DNA from: an uncultured Bacilli bacterium
Lineage (GTDB): Bacteria > Bacillota_I > Bacilli_A > RF39 > UBA660
Assembly: GCA_949440065.1 (NCBI GenBank)
Contig: CASRZP010000073.1
Location: forward strand, 1-6,204
Length of the DNA stretch: 6,204 nucleotides
Direction: 5' to 3'
Shown here: one piece after another, positions 5,800 to 6,204 of the stretch
Layout: each line of letters starts with the position of its first letter
Position numbering within the stretch: position 1 is the stretch's first letter
Translations under genes and position numbers: made by a program
Notes under the pieces: model-generated
Told to the model about the DNA's origin: nothing
Database searches by the model: none
The model's input: the letters and a program-made list of their open reading frames with translations, nothing else

Positions 5800-5865
5800 A
5801 GGTCATTTATTGACCTATCTCACTAGGGCATAGCCCAATCGTGAGTTTAAGGGTTTACCCTTAAA
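5800..5865. other. Putative oriT: three consecutive inverted repeats
   Basis: Just upstream of the relaxase start are three inverted repeats. AGGTCA/TGACCT is at 5800-5805 and 5811-5816. CTCAC/GTGAG (5819-5823, 5841-5845) encloses GGGC-ATA-GCCC (5826-5836). TTTAAGGG/CCCTTAAA (5846-5853, 5858-5865) is an 8-bp stem with a TTTA loop. On the minus strand CTAGTGAGATA (5826-5816), between the first two stems, resembles the TAGTG-type nick region of MobV origins such as pMV158, as I remember it. Clustered hairpins right before a mob gene are the usual place of a MobV oriT. It is a cis element and may still be used by a relaxase supplied in trans. Confidence 0.6.
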
Positions 5866-5933
5866 AATCCCAAAATAATCACTATCGCCACTTTCATTGC
5901 TTTGCAACAAAACGTGCCTCGTTCTTATTTTTA

Positions 5934-5956
5934 GAAGATGATTATTCATCATCTTC
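5934..5956. repeat. 9-bp inverted repeat over the stop codon of the upstream gene
   Basis: GAAGATGAT (5934-5942) and ATCATCTTC (5948-5956) form a perfect 9-bp stem with a 5-nt loop that contains most of the TAA stop (5944-5942) of the leftward gene. No U-run follows on the minus strand (TAAAAATAAG), so it is a poor terminator. It may protect the 3' end of the mRNA or belong to the oriT region. Confidence 0.5.
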
Positions 5957-6204
5957 GAGTATAGGTTCATCATATATACAATGATAAATTCTTTTATCAC
6001 TTGTTCTATTCTTCGTTATATAAATTCCTTCTCTTTGTAATAAATCCATATTTGCATTTAACATTCTGCCAAATCGTAATGCTGTTGTCTTTAATTTAGC
6101 ATCATGAATTATACTGGTAGGAGTAAATTTAAAGTCTTTCTTTAATGATGCATATTTGATAAAGAGTATTAAGTTCTCATCGAGTTCATCATCTTCGATT
6201 GGAT
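5942..6204 (-). CDS. C-terminal part of an unrecognised, possibly replication-related protein (partial)
   Basis: An open frame enters at the right edge and runs 86 codons to TAA at 5944-5942; the start is outside the window. The visible part begins and ends with acidic stretches (EDDELDE and EDDE). Between them it has a helix-rich block (KTTALRFGRMLNANMDLLQREGI) followed by a turn and basic strand (TKNRTSDKRIYHC). That pattern is what a winged-helix DNA-binding domain looks like, and such domains often close plasmid or phage primase/helicase and replication initiator proteins. Its place upstream of oriT and a MobV relaxase in a mobilizable element fits a replication role. That is inference; I do not recognise the family with confidence. 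The coding frame itself is clear, and it lies some 180 bp upstream of the relaxase, on the same strand. Confidence 0.75.
   Translation of the reverse strand, partial: PIEDDELDENLILFIKYASLKKDFKFTPTSIIHDAKLKTTALRFGRMLNANMDLLQREGIYITKNRTSDKRIYHCIYDEPILEDDE

Larger units (their letters stand above)
3041..6204. mobile_element. One end of an integrative mobilizable element
   Basis: Downstream of recG and the small RNA lies a module whose genes all point toward recG: a possible replication protein fragment, an oriT-like region, a MobV relaxase (broken) and a tyrosine integrase at the end. This arrangement is typical of integrative mobilizable elements, which borrow the conjugation machinery of another element. 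The left boundary is inferred to lie between the small RNA terminator (3028) and the repeats at 3081. The start given here is an estimate. No target-site duplication can be verified because the other end is outside the window. Confidence 0.75.

Noticed and set aside
5815..6000. Minus-strand 61-codon frame covering the oriT region
   Set aside because: It begins inside the upstream gene in another frame and crosses the oriT hairpins. Any conservation of it is better explained by conserved oriT DNA, and no SD was noted before its start.
1..6204. CRISPR array, tRNA or rRNA genes
   Set aside because: No regularly spaced repeats and no tRNA cloverleaf or rRNA signature were seen. The GGGGTTC at 3042 recalls a T-arm, but no tRNA body surrounds it.

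Overview
The window is very AT-rich, has strong AGGAGG-type ribosome binding sites, uses TGG for Trp in the standard code, and has TTGACA/TATAAT-type promoters. This suggests a low-GC Bacillota. The flavour of RecG and of the integrase/MobV pair is closest to uncultured gut Bacilli, but this is inference from memory and no species is claimed.

Left part (1-2854), ordinary chromosome. A small orphan gene of unknown function (123-545, +) has its own promoter and SD. A 310-base gap follows. On the minus strand the gap holds what looks like an undescribed small RNA of about 104 nt (693-590), with a TTGACA-17-TATTAT promoter, a hairpin at its 5' end, a second hairpin, an intrinsic terminator and a possible 5-bp pseudoknot. 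recG follows (860-2854, +), with an extended -10 promoter. Its start is set by the SD at ATG 860 (664 aa).

Junction (2855-3104). Right after recG there is a perfect 14-bp palindrome, then a TTGACT-17-TATGAT promoter, then a second candidate small RNA of about 103 nt (2926-3028, +) with two hairpins, a C-rich linker and a strong GAAA-loop terminator. Downstream lie a short inverted repeat and two direct repeats of AACTACCAA, which abut the integrase stop codon.

Right part (about 3041-6204), one end of an integrated mobilizable element. All of its genes point left. In transcription order they are: the C-terminal 86 residues of an unrecognised, possibly replication-related protein (6204-5942); an oriT-like cluster of inverted repeats (5800-5865); a MobV (Mob/Pre) relaxase gene broken by a 1-nt frameshift and a separate stop codon (5761-4332); and an intact tyrosine integrase (4235-3105). 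Putative integrase arm sites lie on both sides of the integrase gene. The far end of the element is outside the window. An intact integrase with a broken relaxase suggests an element that may still excise but probably no longer mobilizes with its own relaxase, unless the lesions are sequencing errors.

The best candidates for something undescribed are the two small structured RNAs. They are of similar size and plan, and an 8-nt stretch in the terminator loop of one is perfectly complementary to the C-rich linker of the other. Family identity could not be assigned from sequence alone.
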